A DNA stretch of 64,000 nt from Labrys sp. KNU-23 (GCF_008330945.1 NZ_CP043489.1:3607501-3671500), one strand, 5' to 3'. Counted from the first letter of the stretch, positions 1 to 8,307 are shown. Notes: generated by a model not told the origin, from the letters alone. Numbers and translations: made by a program.

Positions 1-1358
1 ATGGGCTGCATGTCTTTGGGCGCCGGCCAGAGGAGAGCGCCCACCTCCTCGATGTCCTCACCGCTACCAGCGGCGCGGAGGAGCGCCCGGTTTTGGCCGC
101 GCGCCTCGACAGCTGCGGCGACAGCGAAATGGCCAGCCTTCTTGCCGGCCTCGACGGACGCTTCGTGCGGCCCGGCCCCGCCGGGGCGCCGACGCGCGGG
201 CGTGCCGACGTGCTGCCGACCGGACGCAACCTCACCACGCTGGACCCACGGGCGGTTCCGACCCGAGCCGCCTACGCGATTGGATCGCGCGCGGCAGATG
301 CCCTGATCCAGCGTTATCTGCAGGACCACGGCGACTACCCCCGGAACATCGTGCTCGACCTTTGGGGTTCGGCCACCATGCGCACCGGCGGCGACGATCT
401 CGCCCAGGCCCTGGCGCTGCTGGGCGTCAAGCCGGTGTGGGACAACGGCTCCAACCGCGTCTCCGGCTTCGAGATCCTGCCGCAGGCCCGGCTCGACCGG
501 CCGCGCGTCGACGTGACGCTGCGCATATCCGGACTGTTCCGCGACGTGTTCGCCCAACAGATCACGCTGTTCGACGAAGTCGTCAGGGCCGTCGCCGCCC
601 TCGACGAAAGCGCCGAATGGAATCCGCTGGCCGCCACGGCGAAGACGAGCGGCGAGCGCCCGCTGCGCATCTTCGGCGCGGCGCCGTCGGCCTATGGCGC
701 CGGGATCACCGACCGCATCGCGCGCGGAGCCTGGGATAACAGGGCCGATCTCGGGCGCGATTATCTCGCCGCCAGCAGCCATGCCTATGGCGCCGGCATC
801 GAGGGCGATGCTGTGCCTTCCGTCTTCGCCGAGCGGGTCGCCTCCGCCGATGCCCATGTCCATGGCCAGGACCATCGCGAGATCGACATCCTTGATGACG
901 TCACCTTCGCCGCCTACCAGGGCGGCTTTGCGGCGGCGCTGGAGGCGCTGGGGGCCAAGGCCTCCCTTTATCACGCCGACCTTTCCAATCCTGACAAGCC
1001 CCGCCTGCGCAGCCTTGGCGAGGAGGTCGGCCGCCTGGTGCATGGCCGGGCCGCCAGCCGGCGCTGGATCGACGGCATGATGGCCCATGGCTATGCCGGC
1101 GCCGCCGAGATGGCCAATGCCATGGACTCGCTGTTCGCCTTTTCGGCGACGGCCGGCATCGTCACCAATGCCGCTTTCGACCGCATGCACGAAGCCTATG
1201 TCGAGGACGAGGAGGTCGCGGCCTTTCTCGCTTCGGCCAATCCTGCTGCCGGCCGGGCGATCCGGGCGCGGTTGGCCGAGGCGATGCGCCGGGGCCTGTG
1301 GCAACCGCGCCGCAATTCGGCGAGCCGGTTGCTCGATGAGGCGGGGAGGGCGGCGTGA
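1..1358 (+). CDS. cobN: Cobaltochelatase subunit CobN, C-terminal part (5' end outside window)
   Basis: The reading frame is open from base 3 and gives about 451 residues of the C-terminal region of the large CobN subunit of the aerobic, ATP-dependent cobaltochelatase, which inserts cobalt into hydrogenobyrinate a,c-diamide. It opens with the family motif GLHVFGR, followed by NIVLDLWGSATMRTGGDD, FSGLFRD-like (ISGLFRDVFAQQ) and SAYGAGI, which recurs as SHAYGAGI. The family is usually over 1,000 residues, so more than half lies to the left. The last codons overlap cobG by four bases (GTGA), which indicates translational coupling at the head of the cob gene run. No break or frameshift is seen in the visible part. 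Confidence 0.95.
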   Translation, partial: GLHVFGRRPEESAHLLDVLTATSGAEERPVLAARLDSCGDSEMASLLAGLDGRFVRPGPAGAPTRGRADVLPTGRNLTTLDPRAVPTRAAYAIGSRAADALIQRYLQDHGDYPRNIVLDLWGSATMRTGGDDLAQALALLGVKPVWDNGSNRVSGFEILPQARLDRPRVDVTLRISGLFRDVFAQQITLFDEVVRAVAALDESAEWNPLAATAKTSGERPLRIFGAAPSAYGAGITDRIARGAWDNRADLGRDYLAASSHAYGAGIEGDAVPSVFAERVASADAHVHGQDHREIDILDDVTFAAYQGGFAAALEALGAKASLYHADLSNPDKPRLRSLGEEVGRLVHGRAASRRWIDGMMAHGYAGAAEMANAMDSLFAFSATAGIVTNAAFDRMHEAYVEDEEVAAFLASANPAAGRAIRARLAEAMRRGLWQPRRNSASRLLDEAGRAA

Positions 1359-2749
1359 GCGAACCGTCCAATCAGGTCAAGGGCTGGTGTCCCGGGGCGC
1401 TCAGGCCGATGCGCTCGGGGGACGGGTTGATCGTGCGCGTGCGCCTGACGGGCGGGGAACTTACTCCGGAGCGTGCAGCCGCCCTGGCCGAGGCGGCCGG
1501 GCGCTTCGGCAATGGCCTGATCGATTTGACCTCACGTGCCAATCTGCAGATGCGCGGCGTTCGCGACGAGACCCTGCAACCCCTGCTCGACCGGCTTGCC
1601 GAACTCGACCTGCTTGATGCCAGTGCCGCCGCCGAACAGGTCCGCAACGTGATTGCGAGTCCGCTGGCCGGGCTTGATCCGAGCGCGTCGATCGATGTGC
1701 AGCCTCTGATCCGGGCGCTGGAGCTGCGGCTGATAGGAAACGATCGTTTCCATTCTCTGCCGGCCAAGTTCGGTTTCCTGCTCGATGGCGGCGGCGTGCT
1801 GTCGCTGGACGGTGTCGAGGCCGATATCGCGGTGAGGGCCGAGGATGATGGGCATTTCCGCCTGGAAGCAGGCGGGGAGGTGCTGGGACGGGTGCGCGTC
1901 GAGGAGGGGCTGGATGCAGCCCTCGGTGTCGCCGAACGCTTCCTCGCTCTGCGCCAGCCCGACGAGCGCCGCATGCGGGACGTGGTGATACGGTTGCAGG
2001 ATGAGGCGCGCCTGCCTTCTCCACGCAGCGGTCTTTGCATTTCCGAAGGAAATGCGTGGGGTGGCCCAACGAAGTCGGGTCGGATGGGGGAGGGCCCGCT
2101 AGCAGCGCTCCAACCGGAAAAGGCGGCATTAGCGGTCCACACCCCATCCGTCGCTCCCCATTTCGTAGAGAAGGCTGGTGCGCTATCTCGTCTCGCTGGG
2201 CACCACCCCTCAGCCCTGTTCTTTACCGCAGCGGCTCCTTTCGGGCGGCTCGATGCCGGCCAGCTCGAAGGCCTCGCCGCTATTGCGGCCCGGCATGGGG
2301 CCACGCTACGCCTGACGCCCTGGCGCTCCATCCTGTTGGCGCCGCTTGCCGTCGACGTCGGCATGGAGGTGTCGTCCCTCGGGCTCGTCGTCGATCCCCA
2401 CGATCCCCGTCTTGCCATCGCCGCTTGCCCCGGCAGTCCTTCTTGTCTATCCGGCGAAGTGTCGGCACAGGCCGATGCCGCGCGGTTGGCGCCGGTGCTG
2501 GCCGGTTTCGTCGAAAGGGGGGCGAGCGTGCATGTCTCGGGTTGCGCCAAGGGCTGTGCGCGGCGCGCGCCGGCCTCGATCACGCTGGTGGGGCAGGGTG
2601 GACGCTACGGCATCGCCTTCGACGCCGACAGCAAGGCGCCGAGCGAGACGGAACCGATGTCCTTGGGCGAATTGACGGCGTTTTTGGCCAAGCGACTACA
2701 GCATTTTCCAGAAAAGTTGAGCGACTTTTCGATTAAGAAAATGCGCTAG
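1355..2749 (+). CDS. cobG: Precorrin-3B synthase CobG, with repeat-derived insert and C-terminus
   Basis: CobG is a monooxygenase of the nitrite/sulfite reductase ferredoxin-like fold that converts precorrin-2-derived precorrin-3A to precorrin-3B with O2. The GTG start overlaps the cobN stop. The N-terminal half has the family pattern GWCPGALRPM and the substrate motif LTSRANLQMRG. The second half has the 4Fe-4S ligands CPGSPSC (near residues 357 and 363) and SGCAKGCAR (near 394 and 398). Residues of about 220-278 between the two halves (SPRSGLCISE to HFVEKAGA) do not look like CobG. Their DNA is a copy of a palindromic repeat seen in intergenic regions of this window. The last 15 residues come from another palindrome. 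The frame stays open through both, and the [4Fe-4S] ligands are intact, so the protein is probably functional. The 464-residue length should be compared with repeat-free orthologues. Confidence 0.9.
   Translation: MSEPSNQVKGWCPGALRPMRSGDGLIVRVRLTGGELTPERAAALAEAAGRFGNGLIDLTSRANLQMRGVRDETLQPLLDRLAELDLLDASAAAEQVRNVIASPLAGLDPSASIDVQPLIRALELRLIGNDRFHSLPAKFGFLLDGGGVLSLDGVEADIAVRAEDDGHFRLEAGGEVLGRVRVEEGLDAALGVAERFLALRQPDERRMRDVVIRLQDEARLPSPRSGLCISEGNAWGGPTKSGRMGEGPLAALQPEKAALAVHTPSVAPHFVEKAGALSRLAGHHPSALFFTAAAPFGRLDAGQLEGLAAIAARHGATLRLTPWRSILLAPLAVDVGMEVSSLGLVVDPHDPRLAIAACPGSPSCLSGEVSAQADAARLAPVLAGFVERGASVHVSGCAKGCARRAPASITLVGQGGRYGIAFDADSKAPSETEPMSLGELTAFLAKRLQHFPEKLSDFSIKKMR
2015..2190. repeat. 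Dispersed palindromic repeat inserted in frame within cobG
   Basis: This stretch contains inverted arms CGGATGGGG and CCCCATCCG, outer arms around CCTTCTCC and GAGAAGG, and a core GGCCCAACG-AAGT-CGGGTCGGATGGGGGAGGG. The core matches the reverse complement of the intergenic repeat at 41660-41740 (GGCCCGGCAACG, CGGGTCGGGTGGGGGAGAGG), and resembles the repeat at 44866-44900. It has no stop codon in the cobG frame and adds an interdomain segment. The borders are approximate. Confidence 0.75.
2701..2744. repeat. Nested palindrome forming the cobG C-terminus
   Basis: Outer arms GCATTTTC (2701-2708) and GAAAATGC (2737-2744) enclose inner arms GAAAAGT (2711-2717) and ACTTTTC (2724-2730). The element encodes the last codons of cobG, residues HFPEKLSDFSIKKMR, and stops just after it. 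It looks like the AT-rich GCATTTTC-type dispersed repeat common in rhizobial genomes (known from general experience; not searched). Confidence 0.6.
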
Positions 2750-2827
2750 AACAAGGAGTTGGAGACAGGTGCGATTCGATGGAATCGCAGTTTCTTCCAG
2801 CCGAAAAGAGTTTCAAGAGCTGTGACC

Positions 2828-3457
2828 ATGTCTGAACGCGACTATATCCGTGACGGTGCCGAGATCTATCGCCGCTCCTTCGCGATGATCCGTGCCGAAA
2901 GCGACCTGTCGCGCTTTTCGGCCCTCGAGGCCCCCGTCGTCGTCCGTATCATCCATGCCTGCGGCATGGTCGAGGTCGCTGCCGATGTCGAGATGTCCGA
3001 TGATTTGGTGACGAGCGCGCGCGCCGCGCTCAGGGCCGGCGCACCCTTGCTGTGCGATTCGAAGATGGTGGCCAATGGCGTGACCCGCGCCCGCCTGCCG
3101 GCCGACAATGACGTGGTCTGCACGCTCGACGATCCGCGCACGCCCGAGCTTGCCCGGCAGATCGGCAATACCCGCACCGCTGCCGCCATGGAGCTCTGGC
3201 GTGACCGCCTCGGCGGCGCCGTGGTGGCCATCGGCAATGCGCCGACCGCGCTCTATCATCTGATGGACATGATCGACCGTGGCGCGCCCAGGCCCGCCGC
3301 CATTCTCGGCATTCCCGTCGGTTTCGTCGGCGCTGCCGAATCCAAGGATGACCTCAAGGCCTGGGGCAAGGTGCCCTGGCTGATCGTGCGTGGCCGCAAG
3401 GGCGGCAGCGCCATGACCGCGGCATCGATCAACGCCCTGGCGAGCGAAATCGAATGA
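2828..3457 (+). CDS. cobH: Precorrin-8X methylmutase CobH
   Basis: CobH moves the C-11 methyl to C-12 to turn precorrin-8X into hydrogenobyrinate. The 209-residue product has the usual family length. The catalytic histidine is His43 in VVRIIHACGM, followed by the conserved DSKMVANGVTRARLP and the glycine-rich AIGNAPTALYHL, with GIPVGFVGAAESK near the end. I chose the ATG at 2828 because it gives the family N-terminus YIRDGAEIYRRSF. An upstream in-frame start at 2759 would add unrelated residues encoded by repeat-like DNA. The gene is separated from cobG by about 78 bases and overlaps cobI by four bases. Confidence 0.95.
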   Translation: MSERDYIRDGAEIYRRSFAMIRAESDLSRFSALEAPVVVRIIHACGMVEVAADVEMSDDLVTSARAALRAGAPLLCDSKMVANGVTRARLPADNDVVCTLDDPRTPELARQIGNTRTAAAMELWRDRLGGAVVAIGNAPTALYHLMDMIDRGAPRPAAILGIPVGFVGAAESKDDLKAWGKVPWLIVRGRKGGSAMTAASINALASEIE

Positions 3458-4182
3458 GTGCCGGTCGACTCTATGGCGTCGGCGTCGGCCCGGGCGATCC
3501 CGAGCTGATGACCCTGAAGGCGGCCCGGCTCATCCGCTCCGCGCCTGTCGTCGCCTATTTCTGCAAGCAGGGGCAGCGCGGCCATGGCCGCACCATTATC
3601 GAAGGCTTTCTTGCCGATGGCGTCATCGAGGAAAAGCTGGCCTATCCGATGACGACGGAAGTGTCGGCCGCCGATCCGGTCTACCATTCGGCGCTCGGCG
3701 GGTTCTATGACGAATCGGCGCGCAGGCTGGCCGATCACCTCGATGCCGGCCGTGATGTCGTGGTGGTGTCGGAGGGCGATCCCTTCTTCTACGGCTCCTT
3801 CATGCCGATCTTCCATCGTCTGGCTCCCTCCTACCAGACCGAGGTGGTCGCCGGCGTCTCGGGCATGGCGGGCTGCTGGACGCGGGCCCGCACGCCCATC
3901 ACCTATGGCGACGATATTCTCACCGTTCTGCCCGCGACGCTGGACGCGGCGGCGCTCAGGCGCCATCTCGAACTGGCAGACGCGGCGGTGATCATGAAGC
4001 TCGGCCGCCATTTTCCGAAAGTCCGCGCCGTGCTGGAGGAACTGAATCTCGCCGAGCGCACCGTCTATGTCGAACGCGGCACCATGGCCGGCGAGAAGAT
4101 CATGAAGCTGCCGCCGGCCGATTTCACCGGCGCACCCTATTTCGCCATGCTGCTGGTGCCCGGCCAGGGGCGGCTGCTGTGA
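3454..4182 (+). CDS. cobI: Precorrin-2 C20-methyltransferase CobI
   Basis: This SAM-dependent tetrapyrrole methylase converts precorrin-2 to precorrin-3A. The 242-residue product has the N-terminal glycine-rich loop YGVGVGPGDPELMTLKAARLI, the SEGDPFFYGSF motif at about residues 107-117, and VVAGVSGM typical of the class. Its ATG lies inside the cobH stop (ATGA overlap), so the two are translationally coupled. In the pathway it acts just before CobG. Confidence 0.95.
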   Translation: MSAGRLYGVGVGPGDPELMTLKAARLIRSAPVVAYFCKQGQRGHGRTIIEGFLADGVIEEKLAYPMTTEVSAADPVYHSALGGFYDESARRLADHLDAGRDVVVVSEGDPFFYGSFMPIFHRLAPSYQTEVVAGVSGMAGCWTRARTPITYGDDILTVLPATLDAAALRRHLELADAAVIMKLGRHFPKVRAVLEELNLAERTVYVERGTMAGEKIMKLPPADFTGAPYFAMLLVPGQGRLL

Positions 4183-4203
4183 GGGCGGGGGACGGATCTG
4201 ATA

Positions 4204-4220
4204 CCTCCAGGGGAGGGTAA
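4204..4220. repeat. Half copy of the CCTCCAGGGGAGGGTAA repeat
   Basis: The 17 bases CCTCCAGGGGAGGGTAA between cobI and cobJ match the loop and right arm of the hairpins at 8366-8398 and 30658-30684. The left arm (ACCCTCCCC) is missing here, so this copy cannot fold in the same way. Confidence 0.6.
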
Positions 4221-4244
4221 GGCAATGCGCTTGGGAGAAACCCC

Positions 4245-4994
4245 ATGACCGGCCGCGTCATGATCATCGGCCTTGGTCCGGGGCCGGCGAAATGGATCAC
4301 GCCCGAAGCCAGCACCATGCTGGCCGAGGCGACCGATATCATCGGCTACGGCCCCTATGTCGACCGCGTGCCGGCCAGCCCGGCGCGGCGCCATGCCAGC
4401 GACAACCGGGTCGAGGTCGATCGTGCCCGCCATGCGCTCGAACTCGCGACTGCTGGCGCACGCGTCGCCGTGGTCTCGGGCGGGGATCCCGGCGTCTTCG
4501 CCATGGCGGCAGCGGTCTTCGAGGCGGTCGAGGCAGGGGATCCGGCCTGGCGTGACCTCGACATCGTGGTCGCTCCCGGCGTCACCGCCGTGCTTGCTGC
4601 CGCCGCGCGGCTCGGTGCGCCGCTCGGGCATGATTTCTGCGTGGTCTCGCTGTCCGACAATCTGAAGCCCTGGTCCGTGATCGAGAAGCGGCTGGTTGCG
4701 GCGGTGGAGGGCGATTTCGTGCTCGCCTTCTACAACCCGGCCTCGAAGGCCCGGCCCGACCAGATCGGCAAGGCGTTCGACGTGCTGCGCCGCCAGGCGG
4801 GCGAGCGCATCGTCGTGCTCGCCAAGGCCGTGGGCAGGCCGGACGAGGAGATCATCCTGACCAGCCTGTCGGCAGTGAAGCCCGAAGAAGTCGACATGCG
4901 CACGCTGGTGCTGATCGGCTCCTCTCAGACCCGGCTGATCGAGCGCGGCAATGCGGAGCCCTGGATCTATTCACCCCGGAGATGGGAAACGTGA
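4245..4994 (+). CDS. cobJ: Precorrin-3B C17-methyltransferase CobJ
   Basis: CobJ methylates C-17 of precorrin-3B and contracts the ring to give precorrin-4. The 249-residue product begins GRVMIIGLGPGPAKWITPEA and carries SGGDPGVFAMAAAVFEA, VVAPGVTAVLAAAARLGAPLG (shortened here to the recognisable core) and the C-terminal LVLIGSSQTR expected for CobJ. A good AGGAG-like site, GGGAGAAACCCC, precedes the ATG. It is followed at once by cobK on the opposite strand, with 17 bases between the stops. Confidence 0.95.
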   Translation: MTGRVMIIGLGPGPAKWITPEASTMLAEATDIIGYGPYVDRVPASPARRHASDNRVEVDRARHALELATAGARVAVVSGGDPGVFAMAAAVFEAVEAGDPAWRDLDIVVAPGVTAVLAAAARLGAPLGHDFCVVSLSDNLKPWSVIEKRLVAAVEGDFVLAFYNPASKARPDQIGKAFDVLRRQAGERIVVLAKAVGRPDEEIILTSLSAVKPEEVDMRTLVLIGSSQTRLIERGNAEPWIYSPRRWET

Positions 4995-5011
4995 TCCCGG
5001 GGGGCCGCCGG

Positions 5012-5764
5012 CTATCCCTGCCGCTCAATCCAGGCCAAAGCCTCCTGCGCCGTCGCCGCCGTCTCCACCTCGGCCGTCCCAGGCCGGCGCAGCAGGATGA
5101 CTGGCAGGTGGAGGTGCCGCGCGGCGGCGATCTTGCCATAGGTGGCGCTGCCGCCGGAATTCTTGGTGACCAGGACGTCGATGGCCTCCTCCTGCATCAG
5201 GCTGATTTCGTCCGCCTCCGCGAAGGGGCCGCGGGCAAGGATCAGCCTGGTGCGCGGCGGCAGCTCTTCCGGCGGATCGACCGAACGGACCAGATAGAAA
5301 TGCTGGGGCGCGGCGAGGAAGGCCGGCAGTTCGAGGCGGCCGGTGGTCAGGAAGACGCGCCGCGGCGCGGCGCCGAGCGCCTGCACCGCGGCCTCGGCGT
5401 CCGCTACCTGGCTCCAGCGGTCGCCGTCCACTGCCTGCCAGGCAGGACGCCGCAGGGCCAGCAACGGTACGCCGATGCGCCGGGCCGCCTCGACCGCATT
5501 GGCCGACATGCGTTCGGCGAAGGGATGGGTGGCATCGACGAGCGCGGTGACCGCATGCTCTTCGAGGAAGGCGCAAAGTCCTTCGACGCCGCCAAAGCCG
5601 CCGATACGATAGGCGATCGGGGGCTCGACGGGATTGATCGTCCGCCCGGCAAGGGACGCCATGGCCGGAATGTCGGGGCGCGCGGCGAGCAGCCTGGCCA
5701 GGGCCGAAGCCTCGCTGGTGCCGCCGAGCAGCAGGACGTTGGGGCGGGGATTGGTACGGGTCAC
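5012..5764 (-). CDS. cobK: Precorrin-6A reductase CobK, inverted within the cob run
   Basis: CobK reduces precorrin-6A to dihydro-precorrin-6 with NADPH. The 250-residue protein has the N-terminal dinucleotide-binding LLLGGTSEASALARLLA, DATHPFAERMSANA (the family DATHPFA motif, residues about 85-92) and LVTKNSGGSATYGKI near the C-terminus. The start is GTG (GTGACCCGT). The gene is encoded opposite to all its cob neighbours, so it needs its own promoter, probably between 5765 and 5892, where it faces away from cobL. That gap carries a REP-like palindrome. Confidence 0.93.
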   Translation of the reverse strand: MTRTNPRPNVLLLGGTSEASALARLLAARPDIPAMASLAGRTINPVEPPIAYRIGGFGGVEGLCAFLEEHAVTALVDATHPFAERMSANAVEAARRIGVPLLALRRPAWQAVDGDRWSQVADAEAAVQALGAAPRRVFLTTGRLELPAFLAAPQHFYLVRSVDPPEELPPRTRLILARGPFAEADEISLMQEEAIDVLVTKNSGGSATYGKIAAARHLHLPVILLRRPGTAEVETAATAQEALAWIERQG

Positions 5765-5825
5765 TTAAGCGTCATTCAAGGTTGCACGACCTTTGTCTTT
5801 GCCGGGTCAAGCCCGGCTATGACAA
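5762..5825. repeat. GCCGGG-TCAAG-CCCGGC repeat with conserved flank, copy A
   Basis: The palindrome GCCGGGTCAAGCCCGGC lies at 5801-5817. About 40 bases to its left, including CACTTAAGCG and TGCACGACCTTTGTC, recur in inverse orientation at 63690-63729 beside another copy of the palindrome. This makes the repeat unit longer than the palindrome alone. It overlaps the cobK start codon. Confidence 0.75.
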
Positions 5826-5892
5826 ACTGGGGCGTTTCTTCTTAAGTGAATTGCGTTGGAACTGAAATGCGCTGTCGTCTCTTGAGGGTCGG

Positions 5893-7158
5893 ATGAGCCC
5901 TATCAACCACTCGGATCCCTGGCTGTCCATCGTCGGCATCGGCGAAGACGGCATGGCCGGCCTGTCGCCGCTGGCGGCTGCCGTGGTCGACAGCGCCGAA
6001 CTGCTGGTCGGTGGCGCCAGGCACCTGGCGATGGTGCCGGACGGCACGGCCGAAAGGCTGACGGAAAGGCTGACTTGGCCGAGCCCGCTGACCGATGCCA
6101 TCGGCCCGATCAAGGCCGCACGCGGGCGCCGGGTCGTCGTGCTGGCGTCCGGGGATCCGTTCCTGTGGGGCGTCGGCGTGACGCTGGCACGCTTCATTCC
6201 GCCCGAGGAGATCGCCTGCTATCCCGCGCCATCGTCCTTCTCCCTCGCCGCGGCGCGGCTCGGCTGGGCGCAGCAGGATTGCGCCCTGATCTCGCTGCAT
6301 GGCCGGCCGTTCGAGACGCTGGTGCCGCATGTCCAGCCCGATGCCCGCATTCTGGCCCTGACCTGGGATGGCCGCACGGCCGCCAAGGCGGCCGCCCGCC
6401 TCACCGAACTCGGTTTCGGCCTGTCCCGCCTGACCGTGCTGGAGCGCATGGGCGGAAGCGGGGAAAGGATCCGTTCCGCCCGGGCCGATGCCTTCGACCT
6501 CGACGAGGTCGATCCGCTCAACGTCCTGGCCATCGAGGTGGTTGCCGGCCCCGACGCCCGCCCGCTGCCGCTCGCCAGCGGCCTGCCCGACGCGTTCTTC
6601 GAGCATGACGGCCAACTGACCAAGCGGGAGATCCGTGCCGTGACACTGTCGGCGCTGGCTCCGCTCAAGGGGCAATTGCTCTGGGATATCGGCCTGGGAG
6701 CCGGTTCGGTTGCCATCGAATGGCTGCTGCGCCACCCGTCCAACCGAGCCATCGGCATCGAGGAGAATGGCGACAGGGCAGCGCGGGCGCTGGTCAATGC
6801 CGTCAATCTCGGGGTGCCGCATCTGCGTCTCGTCACTGGTGCGGCGCCGGCCGCGCTGGCAGGACTGGACCGCCCCGATGCCATCTTCATCGGCGGCGGC
6901 ACCGGCGATGACGGCGTGTTCGAGGCTGCCTGGGCCGCCTTGCGACCCGGCGGGCGCCTCGTCGCCAATGCCGTCACGCTGGAGAGCGAGCAGGCTCTCG
7001 CCCGGCGTTTTGCCCGGCATGGCGGCGATCTGATCCGCCTCGGCGTGGAGCGGCTGGTGCCTGTCGGCAATATGCATGGCTGGCGCCCGGCGATGCCGGT
7101 AACGCAATGGAGCGTGGTCAAGCCCGTCAATGTCGAACCAGGAAGTCCACGGCAATGA
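5893..7158 (+). CDS. cobL: Precorrin-6Y C5,15-methyltransferase (decarboxylating) CobL
   Basis: CobL is the fused CbiE-CbiT enzyme that methylates C-5 and C-15 of precorrin-6B and decarboxylates the C-12 acetate, giving precorrin-8X. Residues about 10-200 are the CbiE-type methylase (WLSIVGIGEDGMAGLSP, LASGDPFLWGVG, YPAPSSFSLAAARLGWAQ). Residues about 235-410 are the CbiT-type Rossmann methyltransferase (KREIRAVTLSALAP, LLWDIGLGAGSVAIEW, FIGGGTGDDGVFEAAW). At 421 residues it has the expected fused length. The start at 5893 gives the normal N-terminus. The stop overlaps cobE (ATGA). Confidence 0.95.
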   Translation: MSPINHSDPWLSIVGIGEDGMAGLSPLAAAVVDSAELLVGGARHLAMVPDGTAERLTERLTWPSPLTDAIGPIKAARGRRVVVLASGDPFLWGVGVTLARFIPPEEIACYPAPSSFSLAAARLGWAQQDCALISLHGRPFETLVPHVQPDARILALTWDGRTAAKAAARLTELGFGLSRLTVLERMGGSGERIRSARADAFDLDEVDPLNVLAIEVVAGPDARPLPLASGLPDAFFEHDGQLTKREIRAVTLSALAPLKGQLLWDIGLGAGSVAIEWLLRHPSNRAIGIEENGDRAARALVNAVNLGVPHLRLVTGAAPAALAGLDRPDAIFIGGGTGDDGVFEAAWAALRPGGRLVANAVTLESEQALARRFARHGGDLIRLGVERLVPVGNMHGWRPAMPVTQWSVVKPVNVEPGSPRQ

Positions 7159-7544
7159 AGGCGGTCGTCGCTGCCGGCCTTGGTTGCCGAAAAGGGTGCC
7201 CGGCCGAGGAAATCGCCGATCTCGTCCGCCTGGCCTTGCAGGAGGCCGGCTGCGAGCCATCGGCACTATCGGGCCTGTTCGCACCGGCCTTCAAGCAGGG
7301 CGAGGCGGGACTGGCGGAAGCCGCCGCCTGCCTCGGCGTGCCACTCGTGCTGGTTCCGCAGGCCGCATTGGAGGCAGCCGAACCGCGGGTGCTGACCCGC
7401 TCGGAGCGTGTGGTCGCCCTGACCGGCCTCGGCAGCGTGGCCGAGACGGCGGCGCTCGCCGGTGCCGGCCCCCATTCCACACTGAGGCGGGCGCGCATCG
7501 CCAGTGCCAATGCCACCTGCGCCATCGCCATCAACGAGGCCTGA
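7155..7544 (+). CDS. cobE: CobE / CbiG C-terminal-domain cobalamin biosynthesis protein
   Basis: The 129-residue protein matches the small CobE family, which is homologous to the C-terminal domain of CbiG and acts around precorrin-5 processing, although its exact reaction is less well settled than the others. The diagnostic GLGCRKGCPAEEI is at residues 8-20, and the family pattern TGLGSVAETAAL lies near residue 95. I chose ATG 7155 because it overlaps the cobL stop and gives the standard start KAVVAAGLGCR. One base separates its stop from the cobM start. Confidence 0.9.
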   Translation: MKAVVAAGLGCRKGCPAEEIADLVRLALQEAGCEPSALSGLFAPAFKQGEAGLAEAAACLGVPLVLVPQAALEAAEPRVLTRSERVVALTGLGSVAETAALAGAGPHSTLRRARIASANATCAIAINEA

Positions 7545-7545
7545 C

Positions 7546-8307
7546 ATGACCGTTCATTTCATCGGCGCCGGTCCCGGCGCGCCCGATCTCATTACCGTCA
7601 GGGGCCGCGATCTCGTGGCGCGTTGTCCGGTCTGCCTCTATGCCGGTTCGCTGGTGCCGCCGGAAATCATTGCGCTGACGCCCTCGGATGCACGTGTGGT
7701 CGACACCGCGCCGCTCACGCTCGACCTGATCATGGCCGAGATCGAACGGGCCCATGCCGAGGGTCTCGACGTGAGCAGGCTGCATTCGGGGGATCTTTCG
7801 ATCTGGAGCGCGCTGGGCGAGCAGACCCGCCGCCTCAAGGCCCTCGGTATTCCCTACACCATCACCCCGGGCGTCCCGTCCTTTGCGGCTGCTGCCGCGG
7901 TGCTCGGCAAGGAATTGACCCTGCCGGAAGTGGCGCAATCGGTGGTGTTGACGCGCACTTCGGGCCGGGCCTCCGCCATGCCGGAGGGCGAGACGCTCGA
8001 GGCCTTCTCGCAGACCGGTGCGACTCTGGCGGTGCACCTTTCCATCCATGCGCTGGCCCGCGTGGTGGCCGAGACGACGCCGCATTACGGCAGCGGATGC
8101 CCGGTTGCGGTGGTCTTCCGGGCAAGCTGGCCCGATGAACGCGTCGTTACCGGCACGCTCGGCGACATCGAAGGCAGGATTGCAGCCGAGCCGATGGAAC
8201 GCACCGCATTGATCCTGATCGGACGCACGCTGGCCACCGAGGATTTTCGCGAGAGCGCACTCTACGACACCGACTACAAGCGGCGCTATCGCGGCTTCGA
8301 GGGGTGA
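7546..8307 (+). CDS. cobM: Precorrin-4 C11-methyltransferase CobM
   Basis: CobM methylates C-11 of precorrin-4 to form precorrin-5. The 253-residue sequence begins TVHFIGAGPGAPDLITVRG and contains LHSGDLSIWSALGEQ, ITPGVPSFAAAAAVLG and a C-terminal LILIGRTL, all typical of CobM/CbiF. It is the last cob gene visible, followed by a strong hairpin terminator at 8366-8398. cobA and cobF, which are also needed for the aerobic pathway, are not in the window. Confidence 0.95.
   Translation: MTVHFIGAGPGAPDLITVRGRDLVARCPVCLYAGSLVPPEIIALTPSDARVVDTAPLTLDLIMAEIERAHAEGLDVSRLHSGDLSIWSALGEQTRRLKALGIPYTITPGVPSFAAAAAVLGKELTLPEVAQSVVLTRTSGRASAMPEGETLEAFSQTGATLAVHLSIHALARVVAETTPHYGSGCPVAVVFRASWPDERVVTGTLGDIEGRIAAEPMERTALILIGRTLATEDFRESALYDTDYKRRYRGFEG

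Noticed and set aside
2015..2190. A frameshift or pseudogene in cobG
   Set aside because: The frame is continuous and the iron-sulfur ligands downstream are intact, so an in-frame insert explains the odd segment.
5842..7284. A 480-codon minus-strand frame opposite cobL
   Set aside because: Antisense to a complete CobL with all motifs; no family features.
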